A stretch of 64,000 nt of DNA from Amycolatopsis lurida (lineage in GTDB: Bacteria; Actinomycetota; Actinomycetes; Mycobacteriales; Pseudonocardiaceae): assembly GCF_900105055.1 (NCBI RefSeq), contig NZ_FNTA01000004.1, positions 6,355,501 to 6,419,500 of the forward strand, read 5' to 3'. A model generated the notes under the pieces. That model saw nothing but the letters and a program-made list of their open reading frames with translations, ran no database searches and was not told the DNA's origin. This document shows, one piece after another, positions 1 through 8,747 of the stretch. The translations under genes were made by a program, and so were the position numbers. Within the stretch, counting starts at the first letter, position 1. The number at the start of each line of letters is the position of its first letter.

Positions 1-884
1 GTACGGCTCGTGCTCGGGAGCCCCGCGACCGCTCTCGACACGAAGGCACGAGAAATCGTCGTCGGTGACCGGCCTCTGCCGTATGACGCGATGGTCATCG
101 CGACCGGTGCTCGGTCACGGACCTTGCCGGGGACCGAACACCTGGCCGGTGTCCTCACCCTGCGAACTCTCGAAGATGCGACCCCCCATACGCGAGGCGC
201 TGGAACGCGGAGCGCGGACGGTGGTGATCGGAGCGGGCTTCATCGGCTCCGAAGTCGCTTCGGCCGCACGGAAACGTGGCCTCGACGTGACGGTGATCGA
301 CGCCACGCCCACACCGCTGGTACGGGCGGTTGGCGAGGCGATGGGCGCTCTCTGCGCTTCGCTGCACCGGCGCAACGGAACGGACCTCCGGTGCGGCACC
401 GCCGTCAAAGCGATCGAGGGCCCCGGCCGCGTCGAGCAGGTGGTGCTGACCGACGGCACGGTTCTGCCCGCCGACCTGGTGGTGGTCGGCATCGGAGCCG
501 ATCCCTCGGTCGACTGGCTCGACGGCTCGGGCCTGCGGCTAGAGGACGGCGTCGTATGTGACGAATACCTGCACACGGGGATGGACGGGATCTACGCGGG
601 CGGTGACGTCGCACAACGCGCTGTACCCGCGATCAGCCAAGACCTACGAGACCGTGCCGTACTTCTGGTCAGACTGGTACGACAGCCGGATCCAGTTCGC
701 GGGAGTGCCCCAGGCTGACGAACTGCGGATGGTCGACGGTGACTTGGAGCGGGACGGATGGTGCGAGGCTCTCTACCGGGACGGGGATCGGCTCGTCGGG
801 GCCCTCACCATCAACAGCCAGTCGGTCGTCATGAAGTACCGGCGGCAGATCGTGCAAGGCACGTCATGGCGCGACGCGCTGTAG
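1..884 (+). pseudogene. Ferredoxin/NAD(P)H reductase (FAD-dependent), 5'-truncated and broken
   Basis: The left edge cuts into a pyridine-nucleotide-disulfide oxidoreductase of the ferredoxin-reductase type that serves cytochrome P450 or Rieske systems. Three frames must be joined. Frame 1 carries the FAD-domain ATG motif (MVIATGARSR) and LRTLEDA. From about 180, frame 2 carries the NAD-binding motif VVIGAGFIGSEVA, the AAGDV-like GGDVA and a VVVGIGADP stretch. From about 620, frame 3 carries the C-terminal domain (VPYFWSDWYDSRIQFAG). The usual residues between GGDVA and the YFWSDWYD stretch, about 25 of them, are largely missing, so there is an internal deletion as well as two frame changes. 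Family assignment is firm and inactivation is very likely, unless the frame shifts are sequencing errors. No ferredoxin gene is visible downstream. Confidence 0.8.
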
Positions 885-1223
885 TTCGCCGCCCATCACC
901 GCCTGACCGCACTGGCCTGATCCCTCCAGCTCGACGGTCGGCCGGTCAAGGCGCGAATGCTGTTTCGCGCGGCCCGTGCCGCGCCGGTGATCAGCGTTCC
1001 AGTAGCGCTGCCATGGACAAAAGGCCCGCGACAGCGGGATGACCGTCCCAGCGGCAACGAAGGCAGCTCCGGTGATCGGGCGCCGCACGTGACGGACCTG
1101 GAGGGCGCACAGTTCCGCGGCGGCCTGTCCGACCTCCGGCGCGGCAGGCACCGCTCGCTGTTCGTGCGAGACCACGCCGCACCGATCATGTTCGACAACG
1201 CCAAACCCGATCAGGAGAGCACC

Positions 1224-2684
1224 GTGGGAGAGACCAGTATCACCCCAACAACATCTAGCCGGACGCGGCACGCGGGATGGAGCAGACTGCTCGTAGGCCG
1301 GACGGCCATCCTGCTGCTGGTGAACATCATGGTGGACACCGTGATCACGGCACCGATCATCGTACTGCCCAAGATGCTCGACCATTTCGGAACCGACGAA
1401 CCGGCGTGGCTCAACTCCAGCGCGATGCTGGCGGGCGCGATAGGGTCACCGTTGCTCGGCAGGATCGCCGACCGGCACGGCAAACGCCGGATCCTGGTGC
1501 TGACCCTGGTCATCGCGGCGGTGGGAGCCCTCGTGTGCCTGCTCGCGCCCACCCTGTGGGTGTTCGTCGCCGGGCGGATGATTCAGGGCGCGGCCGTGGC
1601 ATCGCTGTTCCTCACGGTCGGCATCGTCAAGGACATCTGCGAGCCGAGGCTCGGGATGGTCGTCACCGGTGTCGTGACGACCGGCAACGCGGTCTTCGGT
1701 ATCGGTACCACGTTCCTGTTCGACTACCTCGGCGACGCGTACGGCTACCAGCTGGTGTTCGTCGTGGCCGGCTGCCTGGCCGTCGTCACGGCGGTCCTGG
1801 TGCGCTTCCTGCTGCCGGAGTCCTCGCAGCTGACCCCGAGCCGGATCGATGTCCGAGGGGCGTTGCTGCTCGGCGGTGGCCTGGCCCTGACGGTCGCCTA
1901 CCTCAGTTTCGGGTCGGAGTACGGCTGGGGCAGCGCGCTGCCGCTCCTGCTGGCCGGTCTCGCGGCGCTCGGTGTCTGGTACGTGCTGTCGCGGCGGATT
2001 CCCGAGCCGGTGGTCGACCTCCACGACCGCGGTCGCCCGCTTATCCTGACGCTGCTGGTGGTCGTACTTGGAACCGGGGCGTACCAGAGCATGCTGCAGC
2101 TGTTCAGCCTGCTCAGTGACGTGTCGCCGGACCAGGGACTCGGCTACGGGCTCGCGGGCGGCGGTGGTGCGGCAATCGGCCTGCTGCTCGGCCTACCGTC
2201 GCTGGGGATCGTGCTCGGTGGCACGCTTTCGGGAGCGATCTCGGCCCGGACCGGGCCCGCTCCGACGATGGCCGCCGGGGTGGCACTCGGGACGGTGGCG
2301 ACCCTCGGGTTGTTCGCCGGGGTGGACTCGCTGCCGATCGCGGTCGTCTGTTCCTTCCTGCTGAGCCTCACCGCCGGGACACTGGTGACGTCGGGCTTCA
2401 ACATGGCGGGCGTCCTGGCGCCTCCGGAACGCCAGGCCACCGTATCCAGCCAGGTCATGGTCATGGTCGCGATCGGCTCGGTGTTCCTGAACTTCGTCGG
2501 TGCGGCCGTGCTCAAGTCCCACCAAGTGATCGTCGACGGAGCTTCGCTCAACTCGGCCAGGGGCGTGTTCACCTACATCGGAATCGGGCTGGCCGCGTTC
2601 GTGCTCGCCGGGGTACTGGCCGTACTGCTGGTGCGCGCCCAGCGAGTACCGGCGGACGGACGCCGCAGTGTTCAGCGTCGGTAG
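1224..2684 (+). CDS. MFS drug exporter (14-TM DHA2 type)
   Basis: 486-residue major facilitator superfamily transporter, probably a proton-driven exporter of a drug or metabolite in the cytoplasmic membrane. Hydrophobic segments run throughout, and the loop between TM2 and TM3 has the MFS motif GRIADRHGKRRI. GRMIQGAAVASLF matches the EmrB/QacA-type region. The GTG at 1224 is chosen because AGGAGA lies 5 bases upstream. The reading frame stays open back to 957, but that part is Arg-rich and not transporter-like. The gene ends by overlapping the convergent TetR gene by 13 bases. Substrate unknown. The TetR gene may regulate it, but that regulator is divergent from the ABC operon, which is its more natural target. 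Confidence 0.85.
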   Translation: MGETSITPTTSSRTRHAGWSRLLVGRTAILLLVNIMVDTVITAPIIVLPKMLDHFGTDEPAWLNSSAMLAGAIGSPLLGRIADRHGKRRILVLTLVIAAVGALVCLLAPTLWVFVAGRMIQGAAVASLFLTVGIVKDICEPRLGMVVTGVVTTGNAVFGIGTTFLFDYLGDAYGYQLVFVVAGCLAVVTAVLVRFLLPESSQLTPSRIDVRGALLLGGGLALTVAYLSFGSEYGWGSALPLLLAGLAALGVWYVLSRRIPEPVVDLHDRGRPLILTLLVVVLGTGAYQSMLQLFSLLSDVSPDQGLGYGLAGGGGAAIGLLLGLPSLGIVLGGTLSGAISARTGPAPTMAAGVALGTVATLGLFAGVDSLPIAVVCSFLLSLTAGTLVTSGFNMAGVLAPPERQATVSSQVMVMVAIGSVFLNFVGAAVLKSHQVIVDGASLNSARGVFTYIGIGLAAFVLAGVLAVLLVRAQRVPADGRRSVQRR

Positions 2685-3310
2685 GCGCGGAGAAAGGCAT
2701 CGACTCCATCCGCGATGATCGCCGGGATCTCCGCCTGCGCGGCTGGTTCCGTCGGGTCTTCCCGGAGCGCTTCCAGCGCCAGGAGAACCGTCAGGGCGGT
2801 GAAGTGCTTCGCTGCACGCCGCGGGTCGGGAACCCGCAGTTCGCCGGCAGCCGCGAGTAGCGCGAAGCGCTCTTCCAACAAGCGCTCGGGTCGCTCGTGC
2901 ACGGCCTCGGGCAACCGCGGCGCCGAAGGGCCCTGCGAGGTCAGCCTCCGGTGTGCCACATAGCTCGAAGACGGAAAAGCCTCGGTGACCACGCGCATCG
3001 CGAAGGCCGTGAGTGCGTCGCCCAGGTCGCGGTCCTCGGTGAGTTCTTGGTCGACAGCGTCGCGCACGGTTGCCGTGACACTCTCGTGTACCCGGGCCAG
3101 GACGCTTCCGTACAGCGTCCGCTTGTCTCCGAAGTGGTCGTAGACGGTGCGTTTGGACACCTGCGCCCGCGCGGCGATGGCGTCGACGCTGGTGAGCTCG
3201 TAGCCGTCCGTGACGAAGAGCCATTCGGCGGCATCAAGGATGGCTGCCCGCTTGCTCTCGGTTCGCCGCCGCCGGCCAGGGGTCTGAGCTGTCGTTTTCG
3301 TCGTCGCCAT
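2672..3310 (-). CDS. TetR-family transcriptional regulator
   Basis: 212-residue regulator. The N-terminal helix-turn-helix is clear (residues about 20-65: AILDAAEWLFVTDGYELTS, VSKRTVYDHFGDKRTLY). The C-terminal half is the variable ligand-binding and dimerisation domain. The start is the ATG at 3310 (MATTKTTAQ), because the open frame further upstream runs antisense through the ABC ATPase gene. It is divergent from the ABC exporter operon, 69 bases apart, with a dyad in the gap, so it probably represses that operon and itself. Ligand unknown. Its 3' end overlaps the convergent MFS gene. Confidence 0.88.
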   Translation of the reverse strand: MATTKTTAQTPGRRRRTESKRAAILDAAEWLFVTDGYELTSVDAIAARAQVSKRTVYDHFGDKRTLYGSVLARVHESVTATVRDAVDQELTEDRDLGDALTAFAMRVVTEAFPSSSYVAHRRLTSQGPSAPRLPEAVHERPERLLEERFALLAAAGELRVPDPRRAAKHFTALTVLLALEALREDPTEPAAQAEIPAIIADGVDAFLRAYRR

Positions 3311-3338
3311 CTTCTCATCATATTCTAAGGCGGGAAAA

Positions 3339-3355
3339 ACTCTACTGTGTAGTGT
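3339..3355. promoter_or_regulatory. Candidate TetR operator between the TetR and ABC genes
   Basis: Imperfect 17-base dyad (ACTCTAC / GTAGTGT about a central TGT or G) in the AT-rich divergent gap. Six of eight positions pair. It lies 25-41 bases upstream of the ABC ATPase start. Assignment to the adjacent TetR protein rests on position only. Confidence 0.4.
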
Positions 3356-3379
3356 GGTTTTTACTGGAAGGGAGAAGAC

Positions 3380-4324
3380 ATGGCTGAGACAACTACGGTG
3401 CCGAGAGGTGGCGCTGGTATTCGAGCGCGCGGTCTGACCAAGCGGTACGGGAGCAAGGTCGTGGTCGACGACCTGTCGTTCACCGCGGAGCCGGGCGCCA
3501 TCACCGGGTTTCTCGGGCCGAACGGAGCCGGCAAGAGTACGACGATGCGGATGCTCCTGGGCCTGACCGAACCCACCGCGGGCACGATCACCATTGGCGG
3601 TTACCGGATCGCCGAGCTCGACGATCCGTCGCGCATCGTCGGCGCGCTCCTGGACGCACGTGCTGTTCATCCGCAGCGCACCGCGTTCGACCACCTCCTC
3701 GCGTTCGCCCAGGCCGCGGGCCTCGGCCGGCAACGGGTCGAGGAGGTGCTGGACCTCGTGGGGCTGGCCGATGCGGCCAAGCGTAGGGCGGGTGAGTTCT
3801 CGCTGGGGATGAACCAGCGTCTCGGCATCGCGACGGCCTTGCTCGGTGACCCGGATGTCCTGGTTTTCGACGAGCCGCTCAACGGTCTGGACCCCGAGGG
3901 TGTCCGGTGGGCACGCACCCTGCTGCGAAATCTGGCGGCGGAGGGTCGCACGATCCTCTTTTCCAGTCATCTGATGTCCGAAATGGAGCTGACCGCGGAC
4001 AACCTCGTCGTGATCGGCCAGGGCAGGCTCGTCGCCGAATCGACGCTCGAGCACTTCGTCCTCGCGCACACGACGCGGACCGTCACGGTTTCCTCGCCGG
4101 CCCTCGACGACCTCGGGCGTGCGCTGAACCGGGCGGGTATCGCGTTCGAGCGGGGCGGGAGCGGGAACCTGCTGGTCACCGGCACCGATCCGGCCCTCGT
4201 CGGCAAGATCGCCGCGGCCGAGGGCATCGCGCTCGACGAGCTCACCCGGGTACGCGAGTCCCTGGAGGACGTGTTTCTCCGGCTCACCCACGACGTCACC
4301 GAGTACGAAAGCCGCGCGGCATGA
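3380..4324 (+). CDS. ABC-2 type exporter, ATP-binding subunit
   Basis: 314-residue ATPase of the DrrA/NodI-like class that energises efflux or membrane remodelling with a separate membrane subunit. Visible motifs are Walker A GPNGAGKST (about 46-54), the signature SLGMNQRLGIA, Walker B VLVFDEPLNGLD, and an H-loop in ILFSSHLMSE. The C-terminal ~90 residues form the extra domain typical of DrrA-like proteins. A GGAAGGGAG ribosome site precedes the ATG. Its TGA overlaps a downstream ATG (ATGA at 4321), and the permease gene follows immediately. Control is probably by the divergent TetR gene. Confidence 0.88.
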   Translation: MAETTTVPRGGAGIRARGLTKRYGSKVVVDDLSFTAEPGAITGFLGPNGAGKSTTMRMLLGLTEPTAGTITIGGYRIAELDDPSRIVGALLDARAVHPQRTAFDHLLAFAQAAGLGRQRVEEVLDLVGLADAAKRRAGEFSLGMNQRLGIATALLGDPDVLVFDEPLNGLDPEGVRWARTLLRNLAAEGRTILFSSHLMSEMELTADNLVVIGQGRLVAESTLEHFVLAHTTRTVTVSSPALDDLGRALNRAGIAFERGGSGNLLVTGTDPALVGKIAAAEGIALDELTRVRESLEDVFLRLTHDVTEYESRAA

Positions 4325-4374
4325 AGACAATCACTTCGGACCGGGGGAGATCCAGCATCCCAGGAGGCATGAAC

Positions 4375-5127
4375 ATGATCCGCTCCGAATGGACCAAGCT
4401 CCGGAGTGTCCGCACCACGTGGATCATCGCGTTCAGCACCATCGCCTCGGGTGTCGCGCTCAGCGTGCTCGGCATATCCGACATGCTCGGTGGCTCGCCG
4501 TCGGAGGTGCCCGCCGACTGGGATCCGACCGCGGGGAGTCTGAAGGGGTTTCTGTTCGCGCAGCTCCTCATCGGAATGCTCGGAGTATTCAGCATCACGC
4601 CCGAATACAGCAGCGGGCTGATCGGCACCAGCGTCGCCATGGTGCCGAAGCGATCCCGCCTTCTCGCCGCGAAGACAGTCGTCGTGGCGGCGGTCGCGCT
4701 GGTCACCAGTCTGCTCACCACGTTCGTCAGCTTCGGTGTAGTCCAACTGATGCTGCACGGTTCGGGTCTGCCCGCCGCCGGGCTCGGTGATCCGGGGGTG
4801 CTGGGCGCACTGGGGGCGGCCACGCTATACCTGACGGAGGTCGCACTCGTCGGGGTAGCCGTCGGGGTGCTGACGCGATCGAGTACCGGCAGCCTCGCCG
4901 TGCTCGTCGGTGCCCTCCTCCTCGTGCCCGCCCTTGCGCCGGGCATTCCCGGAGCCATCGGTGAGGGGTTCGGGCGGTTGTGGCCTTTCACGGCGGGGCA
5001 GGCCGCGTACGCGGTGGTCCCGGTCGAGGGCGCGGTCACGCCAGGACTCGGGATCCTGATCTTGCTCGTGGCGACGGCAGCCGTCAGTGCCGCCAGTCAC
5101 TGGGTGATCCGCATCCGGGATGTGTGA
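4375..5127 (+). CDS. ABC-2 type exporter, permease subunit
   Basis: 250-residue membrane protein with about six hydrophobic segments and the N-terminal RSEWTKLRSVRTTW typical of actinobacterial ABC-2 permeases. It should pair with the ATPase encoded just upstream. ATG 4375 is chosen because AGGAGG at 4362-4367 gives a 7-base spacing. The frame also contains an ATG at 4321 that overlaps the preceding stop, which would add 18 residues (MKTITSDRG...) not seen in typical family members. Substrate unknown. Confidence 0.85.
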   Translation: MIRSEWTKLRSVRTTWIIAFSTIASGVALSVLGISDMLGGSPSEVPADWDPTAGSLKGFLFAQLLIGMLGVFSITPEYSSGLIGTSVAMVPKRSRLLAAKTVVVAAVALVTSLLTTFVSFGVVQLMLHGSGLPAAGLGDPGVLGALGAATLYLTEVALVGVAVGVLTRSSTGSLAVLVGALLLVPALAPGIPGAIGEGFGRLWPFTAGQAAYAVVPVEGAVTPGLGILILLVATAAVSAASHWVIRIRDV

Positions 5128-5179
5128 CCGCCGTGCGTGTCGCGGCCCTGGTCCCTGGTTGCCGTCCGCCCCACAGCCG

Positions 5180-6190
5180 TCAGCGAAGGTTCCCCGCGGA
5201 TGGCCAGGACCACAGCTTCGGGCGTGGACCGCACCAGGTAGGGGCGGTCTTGTGTTCCAGCTCATAGTCGAGCACGCACGGGCTTGGTGGACGTCGGCTC
5301 GGACGTGGCTTGCCGACCACGCCGCGGATCGGCGGATCGGCGGAACGGCATCGAGCAGTCGGATCGGCTGGGTGTCGGCGTCGCCGTGGACACCGGTCAG
5401 TCTCTGGGCGCCGACTCAGTGAGTTGTCGTTCAAGGGCGTTGGCGTGGGGGAGGGGTTCGGTGTCGTCGTTTGGAATTCGGGCTGTGTCCTGCGGGAGCG
5501 GGGTGCTTCGGGCTCGGCAGTGGTCGTGCGCGGGAGTGTGCCTTCGCGACGCCACTTTCGGAGGATGCGGCGGCCGTAGTTGTGGGTTCCGGCGACACGG
5601 TCCAGTTCGGCTCCGGTGGGTGTTCGGCCATGGGCATTTTCGTGTTGGTAGTGGCTCCACATCAGCTGTTCGGCGGTCGGCTTCGGTAAGCAATTTTCCT
5701 GCTCTGACGTGGTCGTCGGAAGAGGAGCGATCGAGGGCGGTGTCGCGGGAGCGGTCGTCTCGGGTTCGGCGGGAGGTCGCTCAGCGGGTATTAGCTCCGG
5801 AGCGGCGGGCTCGGTGCGGTGGCGTTTGAGTGCGCGGTTGAGGAGTTCGACGGCCAGCAGTAGAGCAAGGGGAGGGCAAGCAGCGACGGCGACGCCGAGC
5901 GGGCTGGTCACCGGCGCTGAGCCGATGTTCGCGCAGAGCGACAGCGAGATGCCGAAGAGAAAGGCGGCCCAGGCTGCCCACCGGCTGGAGCTGTCGCGGT
6001 TCGGTTTCCAGAGTTCGACGGTCGCGGTGGTGAGGAGGCCGTCGACGATGAGCGGCCAGATGGAGGCGGTAGTCGTGTCGGCGCCGAAGCGGAGCGCGAA
6101 CTGGCGTCCGTGGACATAGGAGGCGTAGGCGGCGCCGAGGGCGACCAGCGCGGTACAGGCGCACTGGATCCGGAGGGAGAGGGCGCTCAC
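5180..6190 (-). CDS. DUF2637 membrane protein of integrative-element type
   Basis: 336-residue protein. The N-terminal ~125 residues hold about four hydrophobic segments and match the DUF2637 family (GRQFALRFGAD, IVDGLLTTATVELWK). This family is common in actinomycete plasmids and integrative conjugative elements, near spread or transfer genes. The rest is Pro/Arg/Thr-rich, with a short helical motif (PTGAELDRVAGTHNYGRRILRKWRREG) that resembles a small DNA-binding helix pair. GTG 6190 is preceded by GGAGG with a 7-base gap. No integrase, Rep or Tra gene is intact nearby, so it looks like a leftover of a mobile element. The basic tail beyond residue ~260 may be frame drift. Confidence 0.65.
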   Translation of the reverse strand: MSALSLRIQCACTALVALGAAYASYVHGRQFALRFGADTTTASIWPLIVDGLLTTATVELWKPNRDSSSRWAAWAAFLFGISLSLCANIGSAPVTSPLGVAVAACPPLALLLAVELLNRALKRHRTEPAAPELIPAERPPAEPETTAPATPPSIAPLPTTTSEQENCLPKPTAEQLMWSHYQHENAHGRTPTGAELDRVAGTHNYGRRILRKWRREGTLPRTTTAEPEAPRSRRTQPEFQTTTPNPSPTPTPLNDNSLSRRPETDRCPRRRRHPADPTARCRSADPPIRGVVGKPRPSRRPPSPCVLDYELEHKTAPTWCGPRPKLWSWPSAGNLR

Positions 6191-6315
6191 TTGGCGCCTC
6201 CCGAACGGCGGCGGCCGCGTGGCAGCGCCACGGTCGCGGAAATCTGCAGGTCAGAGCCCTTGTTAGCCTGGGTGGAACCTGCTCGTACCTCGTCGGGGGT
6301 ACGTACGGCTATCAC
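6187..6315 (-). CDS. Small ORF coupled to the DUF2637 gene (42 aa)
   Basis: A GTG start at 6315 opens a 42-codon frame (begins VIAVRTPDEV, ends GRRRSGGAK). Its TGA overlaps the GTG of the DUF2637 gene (GTGA). Such overlaps usually mean translational coupling. It begins directly at the base of the hairpin at 6316-6352, with no room for a ribosome site, so it may be leaderless or the truncated end of a longer gene. I recognise no family. Confidence 0.35.
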   Translation of the reverse strand: MIAVRTPDEVRAGSTQANKGSDLQISATVALPRGRRRSGGAK

Positions 6316-6352
6316 GCAAAAAGCGTCGATCATTACGATCGGCGCTTTTTGC
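6316..6352. terminator. Strong hairpin, bidirectional terminator-like
   Basis: Arms 6316-6331 and 6337-6352 form a 16-pair stem with one G:T and a 5-base loop (ATTAC). The stem base has an A5 tract on one side and a T5 tract on the other, as expected for a Rho-independent terminator usable in both directions. Confidence 0.7.
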
Positions 6353-6411
6353 TATTTCAGTAGCCGACATGGCGTCTGTGATCCTTTTCTCCTGCTTCCG
6401 CTCTCGCCGAG

Positions 6412-6612
6412 ACCGTTTCAACTGCTCGGGGAGCTGCGCCACCTCGAAGAGCGTCCGAAGCAGGGGCTTGCGGAGACCTGGCCAAGTTGGCCCGCAAGGA
6501 GGAAAACGGCGTCCAGCAGGCCCAGGTCCGTGGGTGGTGCTGGAGTCTCGATGTCTTTGCGTGCAGCTGAGCCGCCTCGGCTTGAACAGTGTTCTTGATT
6601 GCCGCCAGCTCG
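6412..6612 (-). pseudogene. Remnant of a large serine recombinase C-terminus
   Basis: Read on the minus strand across three frames, this stretch gives a coiled-coil-like segment (ELAAIKNTVQAEAAQL). PTDLGLLDAVFLLAGQLG follows, then LRKPLLRTLFEVAQLPEQL. That order matches the end of serine site-specific recombinases: a coiled coil, a 'D-L-x-L-L-D-A-L' segment, then 'L-R-x-x-L-F-x-A'. The frame changes show decay. With the DUF2637 gene it suggests a dead integrative element. Recognition is by eye over about 65 residues. Confidence 0.4.
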
Positions 6613-6999
6613 TTGTGGTTTTCCCTCAGCGGCTTCGCGAAGGGGTGTCGTCGTCACAGACGTTCTCGGTCTTCCACGCGTGCCTGTGCGGCGGTGTGTC
6701 GTCCACAGTGGCCAGGTCGGCTTCCGGAATGGACGTACGGTCAGGCTCGAAGATTCGAACGGCACGGCGAACCCGACCTGGTCTCCCGCCGCGTGGCCAC
6801 CATCGAGGGCAAGGCCCTCATCGACGTCGCCACGCGCCGCCGCCAAGCGCTCCAGGCCGGGCAGGCCGAGATACCGCCGGGGTCGCCGGTTCGAGAGGCC
6901 CGTGACGCGGGGCTGCCGCGGCCGAGCGCGATGTTCGCGAGGCTGGCAGCGGTGGTCCTATGTGGACAGACGAAACCCGGCGGCATGCCGACGCGGTCA

Positions 7000-7301
7000 T
7001 CTGGGGCACGCGGCGGTCGCCGGAACACTCTCGCTGGTGGTCCGTGTCCGGCGAAGGTGTCCAACCGGACAGTGCCGGTCGGTAGGGTTTCTCCGGCCGT
7101 GTGCACGGTGAAGGCGCCGTTGTCGCGGGTGACGGCGTCCACCCGTTGTCCGGTACGGATTCGGCGTCGAGGAAGCCGGCGTAGCGGCGGAGGTGGCCGA
7201 CGACTTCGTCGCGGTGCGGGTAGTGCTCTGGGTCGCGGGGGGAGAAGAGGGGCAGCGAGTCGTAGTAGCGGGCCTCGCCGCGGCGGTCGCGATCGGCACA
7301 G
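7000..7301 (-). pseudogene. Flavoprotein mono-oxygenase / reductase fragment
   Basis: On the minus strand, ARYYDSLPLFSP, HYPHRDEVVGHLRRYA and, after a frame change, VDAVTRDNGAFTVHTAGETLP read as the N-terminal third of an FAD-dependent pyridine-nucleotide oxidoreductase. The linker that normally follows 'LFSP' is missing, the frame shifts near 7140, and the C-terminal two thirds are absent. It abuts the stop of the intact arsO-like gene but belongs to a different subfamily, so it is not simply that gene's tail duplicated. Confidence 0.5.
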
Positions 7302-7304
7302 CGG

Positions 7305-8642
7305 TCAGCGCACCGCGGCCGACGGCGCGGACAGCGTCAGGACCTCAGGCTCCGGTGCCGCGCAGCAGCCACCTGTGGCCGGTGCGTCGTCCGGTTCGTC
7401 GAACAGGCCCGCGCCGCCGCAGACGCCGGTCTCGGCCATGCGCAGTTCGACCCGCGCGGCCGCCTCATGGTCCCCGGCGAGCTGGGCGGCGATACTGCGG
7501 ACCTGCTCGTAGCCGGTCATCGCCAGGAACGTCGGTGCCCGGCCGTAGCTCTTCATCCCGGCCAGGTAGAAGTCCTTCTCCGGATGCGCGAGTTCCTTGG
7601 CACCGTGGGGATACACGGTTCCGCACGAGTGGACGTTCGGATCGATCAGCGGCGCGAGCGCGACCGGTGCCTGCAAGGTCGGGTCCAGCTCCAGCCGGAT
7701 CTCCGACAGCCAGGTCAGATCGGGTCGGAAACCGGACAAGGTCACGACCTCGTCGACCTGCTCGATCCGCTGCCCGCCCGAGGAGACGAGGGTCAGCCGT
7801 CCCTCGGTGTCGCGTTCGACCGCCTCGGTGCGGAACCCGGTCACCACCGTGACCAGTCCGGATTCCACCGCGTCCCGGGCACGCAGGCCGAGAGCGCCCC
7901 GCGCGGGAAGCTGATCGGCTTCGCCGCCGCCGAAAGTGTCGCCGACCGCGCCGCGCCGCAGTACCCAGCTGATCCGCGTGCCGTCCTTCGCGAGGCCGGA
8001 CAAGGCGACCAGCGCGGTCAGTGCCGAATGCCCGCTGCCGGCGACCACCACGTGCTTGCCCGAGTACCGGGCCCGCACCGCCTCGTCGCCCAGATTCGGG
8101 ACCCGATAAGCGATCCGCTCCGCCGACGCACGCTCACCGACGGCGGGAAGGCCTTCGCCGCCGAGCGGGTTGGGCGTCGACCACGTGCCGGACGCGTCGA
8201 TCACGGCCCGCGCCGCGATCCGCTGCTCCGCGCCGTCGGCGGCGTGGACGTGCACGGTGAACGGCTCGTCGTCGCGGCCGCTGTCCACGACCCGGTCCCG
8301 CCCCCGGCGAGCGACGCCGATCACCTCGGCGCCGAAGCGGACCCGGTCACCTAGCGCCTCCGCCAGCGGTCGCAGATACCGGCCGGCCCAGTCCGCGCCC
8401 GTCGGATACGCCTCGCCGTCGGGCCGGGTCCAGCCGGTCGTCTCCAGCAGCCGTCCGGCCGCGGGAGCCACGAGTTCGGACCACGGCGAGAACAACCGCA
8501 CGTGGTGCCACGCCGCCACGTCCGAACCCGCTTGCGCGCCGCGCTCCAGCACCAGCGGGTCAAAACCCCGCTCCACCAGCTCGGCGGCGGCCGCCAGCCC
8601 CACCGGCCCGGCCCCGATCACCACGACAGGCAGCTCGTTCAT
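7305..8642 (-). CDS. arsO: ArsO-like FAD/NAD(P) flavoprotein of the arsenic locus
   Basis: 445-residue two-nucleotide-fold flavoprotein. It has an N-terminal FAD motif VVVIGAGPVGLAAAAEL (about 5-21) and an internal NAD(P) motif HVVVAGSGHSALTAL near residue 200. The tail carries several cysteines (ETGVCGG, GGCCAAP). Proteins of this type recur in actinobacterial ars clusters under the name ArsO. Their exact reaction is not settled, and a role in redox handling of arsenicals is inferred. ATG 8642 (MNELPVV) is preferred over ATG 8648, because the AAAGGGG upstream leaves 7 bases to the former and 1 to the latter. It is divergent from the arsR-arsN fusion across three repeated operators, so it is presumably derepressed by arsenite. 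Confidence 0.75.
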   Translation of the reverse strand: MNELPVVVIGAGPVGLAAAAELVERGFDPLVLERGAQAGSDVAAWHHVRLFSPWSELVAPAAGRLLETTGWTRPDGEAYPTGADWAGRYLRPLAEALGDRVRFGAEVIGVARRGRDRVVDSGRDDEPFTVHVHAADGAEQRIAARAVIDASGTWSTPNPLGGEGLPAVGERASAERIAYRVPNLGDEAVRARYSGKHVVVAGSGHSALTALVALSGLAKDGTRISWVLRRGAVGDTFGGGEADQLPARGALGLRARDAVESGLVTVVTGFRTEAVERDTEGRLTLVSSGGQRIEQVDEVVTLSGFRPDLTWLSEIRLELDPTLQAPVALAPLIDPNVHSCGTVYPHGAKELAHPEKDFYLAGMKSYGRAPTFLAMTGYEQVRSIAAQLAGDHEAAARVELRMAETGVCGGAGLFDEPDDAPATGGCCAAPEPEVLTLSAPSAAVR

Positions 8643-8657
8643 CCCCATGCCCCTTTC

Positions 8658-8737
8658 ATCGATCCATCTCGATTGAGTGGATGCGGGGGGACTGTATCGA
8701 CGAGCGTCGATTGACGCAACCATCGATTCTGGTCGAT
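8658..8737. promoter_or_regulatory. Three ArsR-type operators, ATCGA-N6-TCGAT
   Basis: Three 16-base dyads with identical half-sites lie at 8658-8673, 8696-8711 and 8722-8737, filling the divergent gap between arsO and arsR-arsN. Half-site ATCGA...TCGAT with a 6-base centre is of the usual ArsR/SmtB class. One copy lies next to each start codon and one in the middle, so occupancy could shut both promoters. Confidence 0.75.
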
Positions 8738-8747
8738 ACTGGGTGGC

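Noticed and set aside
1446..2024. Minus-strand open frame inside the MFS gene
   Set aside because: His/Gln/Arg-rich shadow of a clear transporter gene on the other strand.
2672..4330. A 552-codon minus-strand open frame that includes the TetR gene
   Set aside because: Only the last 212 codons are protein-like. The rest is the antisense of the ABC ATPase gene, an artefact of high GC.
6187..6400. Possible tRNA or att site next to the DUF2637 gene
   Set aside because: No cloverleaf, anticodon stem or T-loop consensus could be drawn. The only structure is the 6316-6352 hairpin.
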